Assembly: GCA_964460935.1 (NCBI GenBank)
Contig: CAYWSM010000446.1
Span: 1 to 10,496, forward strand
Origin: DATMXP01 sp964460935
GTDB lineage: Bacteria; Acidobacteriota; Terriglobia; Terriglobales; Acidobacteriaceae
Direction: 5' to 3'
Length of the DNA stretch: 10,496 nt
Position 1 is the first letter of the stretch; each line of letters starts with the position of its first letter. The notes under the pieces were generated by a model. That model was not told the DNA's origin. It searched no databases and worked only from the letters and a program-made list of their open reading frames with translations. Made by a program: the position numbers and the translations under genes. This document shows, in pieces, positions 7,071 through 10,496 of the stretch.

Positions 7071-8459
7071 ATGAGCCCGAATGAGGTATCTCATCGCGTC
7101 CGGTTCGGCCCATATGAGGCCGACCTTCGCACGCACGAGCTCTGGAAGCACGGAACGCGGCTGAAACTTTCAGGTCAACCCTTCCAGATTCTGGAGGTCA
7201 TGCTGTCCCGGCCCGGCGACCTCATCACCCGCGACGAACTGCGCGACAAGCTCTGGCCTGAAGATACCTTCGTCGACTTCAGCCACGGCCTGAACGCCGC
7301 CGTCAACAAGTTGCGCGACGCACTCAACGACTCCGCCGACAATCCCAAGTACATCGAGACCTTACCGCGCCGGGGATACCGGTTCATTGGGCAGGCGGAA
7401 CGGCCCCTGGCTCCAAGCGCACCTTCAGGAACAGCTTCGCGAACCGAGGAGCCAGCCACAACCAAACCCGTTCCAGAGCCGCTGTCATCCTTTACCCACC
7501 ACGAGCAAATTCCAGAGACTCACGAGAAGAAATTTCTTCGTCTGCCGACAGTCATCGCAGGTTCGATTCTCATTCTTGTTCTGCTGGTATTGGCGATGTG
7601 GGTCCAGCCGAACTTCCGCTCTGATTCTTGGAAGAATGCGCCTCCGGATGGTGAAGTAAACGAATCGCATCTCCCTTCCAGCATTCTTGAGTTAGAAACC
7701 GTTCCGAATAACGGCGGCAAAGTCCTCGTTGCTGGTCCGGGGCGTAATGAGGGACCGCAACTTTCGCCGGATGGGAAACGGATGGTGTTTATGTCTGATC
7801 GCTCTGGAGCTACAGAAATCTGGGTGAGCAATGCCGACGGTTCGTCCCCGGTGCAACTGACGACATTTGGAACGACGGGTACTCCGCAGTGGTCGCCCGA
7901 CGGCAAGATGATTACCTTCGACGGTCGTGTGGACGGTAAGGGCACCATCTTCATAATCCCAGCCGAGGGCGGGCTCCCACGGCCACTCGTCCACAATGAG
8001 CACGAAAACCTCGTTCCCAAGTTCTCCAGTGATGGCCAATGGATTTATTTCGCTTCGGGCGATCCCGGAAACTGGCAAGTCTGGAAGGTTCCTTCCACCG
8101 GCGGTGTACCAATCGAAGTCACGGTTCGCGGTGGCTTCGCCGCGCAAGAGGGACCGGACGGCTACCTTTATTATGCCGACTCGCGCTTTCCGAATCCGGA
8201 ACTCCGGCGGGTACCCATCGGCGGCGCCGGCGAACAACCAATGGTTCCCCGGATCGTCCCGCGTGACTGGGCCAGTTGGGCGATTGCGAAGAACGGCATT
8301 TACTTCATCGAAGACTCCATGGAAGCACCGGCTGTCCTGAGCTTCTACGACTTCACGACTCACGAGGTCCGTCGTGTTTCACAGCTTTCGACGGCGCCGT
8401 TCTGGCTCGCGGTTTCTCCCGATGGCAACTCCGTATTAATCGAGCAGCCTGTCCATTAG
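7071..8459 (+). CDS. Winged-helix (OmpR/CadC-type) membrane regulator with PD40 beta-propeller
   Basis: The 462-residue product has three parts. Residues ~10-107 are a Trans_reg_C winged helix, with the acidobacterial block FVDFSHGLNAAVNKLRDAL (67-85) and IETLPRRGYRFIG (95-107) forming recognition helix and wing. A Pro/Thr/Glu-rich linker (about 108-153) leads to one membrane helix (159-178, TVIAGSILILVLLVLAMWV). The rest is a periplasmic TolB-like propeller with PD40 blades marked by LSPDG (231), WSPDG (274), FSSDG (318), EGPDG (360) and VSPDG (448). This ToxR/CadC-like layout suggests a one-component sensor: the propeller senses an envelope signal while the N-terminal domain binds DNA; no kinase or phosphate-acceptor domain is present. 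The ATG at 7071 matches the family start and has AGGTG six bases upstream. The protein ends only ten residues after the last SPDG, so the final blade looks shortened. The target genes are unknown. Confidence 0.9.
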   Translation: MSPNEVSHRVRFGPYEADLRTHELWKHGTRLKLSGQPFQILEVMLSRPGDLITRDELRDKLWPEDTFVDFSHGLNAAVNKLRDALNDSADNPKYIETLPRRGYRFIGQAERPLAPSAPSGTASRTEEPATTKPVPEPLSSFTHHEQIPETHEKKFLRLPTVIAGSILILVLLVLAMWVQPNFRSDSWKNAPPDGEVNESHLPSSILELETVPNNGGKVLVAGPGRNEGPQLSPDGKRMVFMSDRSGATEIWVSNADGSSPVQLTTFGTTGTPQWSPDGKMITFDGRVDGKGTIFIIPAEGGLPRPLVHNEHENLVPKFSSDGQWIYFASGDPGNWQVWKVPSTGGVPIEVTVRGGFAAQEGPDGYLYYADSRFPNPELRRVPIGGAGEQPMVPRIVPRDWASWAIAKNGIYFIEDSMEAPAVLSFYDFTTHEVRRVSQLSTAPFWLAVSPDGNSVLIEQPVH

Positions 8460-8469
8460 CCGTTAACGG
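8460..8469. repeat. 10-bp perfect palindrome joining two convergent stop codons
   Basis: CCGTTAACGG lies directly after the TAG of the regulator (8457-8459) and contains the TAA of hemG (TTA on the plus strand, 8463-8465). It is too short, with no loop, to be a convincing terminator. No other transcription stop is visible between these convergent genes. Confidence 0.6.
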
Positions 8470-9926
8470 GTCTGTGCGGGTTTGAGATTGATCTTCAGGT
8501 CTGGCTTGGGAACGCCGAGCTGGTCGCAGATCGAGAGGGCGGCGCTAAGACCGGAGGCGAGGCAGTCCGGAACACCGATTCCCTGGTAAGCATTTCCTGC
8601 CAGCGCCAGCCCCGGAGTTGAATCGACGGCATGCCGAATGCGTTGCACTCGTTCCAGATGGCCGGGACCATACTGCGCCATCGCCTTGTTCCAGCGATAG
8701 ACGCGCGTGATGCGCGGCTCGGCGGTGAGCCCCAGAATTTCGCTTAGCTCTCGCCGCACTGTCGCGAGAATCTCTTCGTCGCTCAACACGAGAACGCTTT
8801 GGTCACCGAGTCCGCCGAGAAATACGCGGACGATGCCTTTGTCAGCCGGTGCGCGGTGCGGGAACTTGTTGTGCACGAACGTAAGTGCGCGAATGCGGCG
8901 ATTCTCGCTCTTCGGCACCAGAAACCCGAATCCCGGCGGCATATTGGCGAGATCGGCTCGGCTGTATGTCATGACGACCGTTACCGATGAGCTATACGAC
9001 ACAGCATGGAGGTCATACGCCAGCACCTGGTTCTCGCGAGACAGAAGATGTCCGGCGACGTGGGCGGGAGTGGCGATGACCACGGCGTCGAAAGCTTCGG
9101 GTTGGCCGTTCACGGCAAGAATCCACTTCTTGTTTTCGCGGTAAACGTTTGTGATGGCAACGCCCGTTTTTACCGATTGCGACGGCAGGAATGCCTCGAC
9201 GGCATCGACCATCTGCTGCATGCCATTCTTGAGCGATGAAAACAATGGGCGCGGTTTGTAGTTCGGGCCCTGCGCTTTGACGAATTGCGCCATCTTCTTG
9301 CGCGCGACCAGCATGCCGCGGCTCAGGCTGCCGTACTTAGCTTCCATGTCGGAGAAGCGAGGAAGGACAGCTCTAACGCTCAGGTTAGCGGCATCGCCTC
9401 CGTACACGCCTGCGAGCAGTGGATCGGCCAGGCGCTCGACAACTTCCTGCCCATAGTGCCGGCGCACCAGATCGGCAACGCTCTCGTCATGCGAGTTCTT
9501 TGCCGGTGGGCGGGAGAAGAATTCCAGTCCCATCTTGATCTTGGTGCCCCAGGTAAATAACGATGTCGTTACAGTGGGCAGGATCTTGGTCGGCACCATG
9601 AACATGAGCCCGTCGGGCATGGGGATCAGCCGATTGTTAACCAGGATGTACGTTATGCGTTCGGAATCATTCGACCCGATGATCTGGTCGCCGAGGCCGA
9701 AGAGTTTGCAGAAATCCGCGCCGGTCGTCTTCTCGGAGAGGAAGGAGTCAGGGCCGGCCTCGATCAGGCAATCGTCGGCGAGTTCCGTCTGCATCACCCC
9801 GCCGAGGCGCGTGTCTCGCTCGAACAGTGTGAACTCGATGTCGGTTCCGGCTTGCTTCGCATATTGCAGTGTGGTAGCCGCTGCCAGGCCTGACGCTCCG
9901 CCGCCAATGATCGAGATTTTCTTCAT
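8463..9926 (-). CDS. hemG: Protoporphyrinogen/coproporphyrinogen oxidase, HemY type (FAD)
   Basis: This flavoenzyme carries out the six-electron oxidation of protoporphyrinogen IX to protoporphyrin IX (or of coproporphyrinogen III in the CgoX branch) with oxygen, the step before iron insertion. The 487-residue product has the N-terminal dinucleotide fold IIGGGASGLAAA (G8, G10, G13), the acidic E36 in LFERD, RLGG (40-43), EAGPDSFL (56-63), and the C-terminal FAD motif GNAYQGIGVPDCLASGLSAA (444-463). Length is typical for the family. This oxygen-dependent type is called hemY in many genomes and hemG in others. ATG 9926 overlaps the hemH stop by four bases (ATGA) and has no good Shine-Dalgarno of its own, so translation is probably coupled to hemH. 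Sequence alone does not decide between PPO and CgoX; pairing with a ferrochelatase fits the protoporphyrin route but does not exclude the other. Confidence 0.93.
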   Translation of the reverse strand: MKKISIIGGGASGLAAATTLQYAKQAGTDIEFTLFERDTRLGGVMQTELADDCLIEAGPDSFLSEKTTGADFCKLFGLGDQIIGSNDSERITYILVNNRLIPMPDGLMFMVPTKILPTVTTSLFTWGTKIKMGLEFFSRPPAKNSHDESVADLVRRHYGQEVVERLADPLLAGVYGGDAANLSVRAVLPRFSDMEAKYGSLSRGMLVARKKMAQFVKAQGPNYKPRPLFSSLKNGMQQMVDAVEAFLPSQSVKTGVAITNVYRENKKWILAVNGQPEAFDAVVIATPAHVAGHLLSRENQVLAYDLHAVSYSSSVTVVMTYSRADLANMPPGFGFLVPKSENRRIRALTFVHNKFPHRAPADKGIVRVFLGGLGDQSVLVLSDEEILATVRRELSEILGLTAEPRITRVYRWNKAMAQYGPGHLERVQRIRHAVDSTPGLALAGNAYQGIGVPDCLASGLSAALSICDQLGVPKPDLKINLKPAQTR

Positions 9927-10496
9927 GCCGTGGGACTTTCGACCTTCGACTTTCGCGTTGCGTCAGTCTGCGATTGTCCTGTTGTCCGCGCCGCTAGCCG
10001 TTGTCGTGCAACGTCGGCCACAGCTTTCGCGAACGTGGGTGAGTCGTTCAACGATTCGGCTCGCCAGAGCCGCATGCCGTGTTCTTCGGCAAATTTCTTG
10101 AATGCGATATCGATGTCGTACAGGACCTCGACGTGGTCGCAGACGAATCCAATCGGCTGAATGAACACGCCGTGATGGCCTTCTTCCTTCAACTTGAGGA
10201 TCGTTTCCTCGACCGTTGGCCCAAGCCATGTGCCCCCGGACATTCCCTGGCTCTGGAAGGCAAAGTGGAAATCGTCCGTATGAATGCTTGCTTCTTCAGC
10301 GACGAGTTGTGCGGTATGGATCGCCTGCCATTCGTAGGGATCGCCTTCATCGACTGTTCGCTGCGGAACGCTATGTGCCGTCCAGATAATGGGAACCTTT
10401 GTACCTGCTTCGTTACACGCCTTTTGCCATCCCGCATGGAACCTCTCGACAAATGCCTTGATCAGCAACGGATGGTCGTGCCAGCTCTCGACGAAA
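9923..10496 (-). CDS. hemH: Ferrochelatase, C-terminal part (5' end outside window)
   Basis: Inserts ferrous iron into the porphyrin, the last step of protohaem synthesis, in the cytoplasm or at the inner membrane face. The last 190 residues are visible; the frame stays open to the right edge (FVESWHDHPLLIKAF), so roughly the N-terminal 40% is missing. Conserved blocks are IIWTAHSVPQRTVDEGDPY with the catalytic His (fragment residue 41), FQSQGMSGGTWLGPTVE, and the signature GFVCDHVEVLYDID with the active-site Glu (fragment residue 123), followed by SLNDSPTFAKAVADVA, the usual end of the fold. A polar tail of about 22 residues (starting near TTGQSQ) follows; it lacks the cysteines of [2Fe-2S] ferrochelatases and is partly encoded by a heptamer repeat. 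The TGA stop overlaps the hemG start, making an operon in the order hemH-hemG. Confidence 0.94.
   Translation of the reverse strand, partial: FVESWHDHPLLIKAFVERFHAGWQKACNEAGTKVPIIWTAHSVPQRTVDEGDPYEWQAIHTAQLVAEEASIHTDDFHFAFQSQGMSGGTWLGPTVEETILKLKEEGHHGVFIQPIGFVCDHVEVLYDIDIAFKKFAEEHGMRLWRAESLNDSPTFAKAVADVARQRLAARTTGQSQTDATRKSKVESPTA
9934..9954. repeat. Three tandem 7-bp units at the 3' end of hemH
   Basis: The plus strand reads GACTTTC, GACCTTC, GACTTTC without gaps (minus strand GAAAGTC, GAAGGTC, GAAAGTC). The first and third copies are identical and the middle one differs by one base. It lies inside the hemH reading frame, encoding KSKVES just before the final PTA, and is eight bases from the hemG start codon. 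Confidence 0.75.

Noticed and set aside
7692..8363. 223-codon open frame on the minus strand
   Set aside because: It is antisense to the propeller part of the regulator, where the PD40 motifs prove the plus-strand frame.
9535..10101. 188-codon plus-strand frame across the hemG/hemH junction
   Set aside because: It is opposite two unmistakable haem-synthesis genes and is explained by high-GC codon usage.
1..10496. Mobile elements, CRISPR arrays, tRNA genes, defence or secretion clusters
   Set aside because: No transposase, integrase, regularly spaced direct repeats, cloverleaf sequence or clustered defence genes were seen; gene content is that of a normal chromosome.

Overview
The window looks like ordinary chromosome from an Acidobacteriota bacterium, probably class Terriglobia (Koribacter/Terriglobus-like). 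The main reasons are the architectures. One protein fuses a winged-helix DNA-binding domain, a single membrane helix and a PD40/TolB-like beta-propeller. Another is a secreted Ig-like protein with 'LNGxYAF...G.F.ADG.GNITGG' repeats. Both are very common in that phylum. Moderate-to-high GC content and short gaps between genes fit. The assignment is an inference from gene content; no rRNA or other marker is present.

Layout, left to right: (i) the 3' end of a large secreted Ig-like/repeat protein (+), followed by a hairpin; (ii) galU, UTP-glucose-1-phosphate uridylyltransferase (+); (iii) a convergent Tat-exported protein of (alpha/alpha)-barrel type (-), with a T-rich terminator between it and galU; (iv) a divergently transcribed, exported M49-like zinc peptidase (+); (v) a convergent exported Sel1-repeat protein (-), separated from the peptidase by a strong hairpin; (vi) the winged-helix/TM/propeller protein (+), preceded by a 20-codon leader ORF whose stop codon touches its ATG; (vii) hemG/hemY (-), ending 3 bp from the end of (vi); (viii) hemH, ferrochelatase (-), running off the right edge and overlapping hemG by 4 bp (ATGA).

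The only clear functional unit is hemH-hemG: the last two enzymes of haem synthesis, translationally coupled. galU is a stand-alone housekeeping gene supplying UDP-glucose for envelope polysaccharides. The other genes mainly encode exported or membrane proteins (repeat adhesin-like protein, Tat protein, peptidase, Sel1 protein, membrane-bound regulator) and do not form an obvious pathway.

No stretch longer than 300 bases lacks a gene. I see no tRNA, rRNA, CRISPR array, insertion sequence, phage gene or defence system, and nothing that amounts to a new multi-gene system. The items most worth a second look are the leader ORF before the regulator, the shortened zinc motif of the M49-like peptidase, the shortened last propeller blade, and the three-copy heptamer forming the end of hemH.
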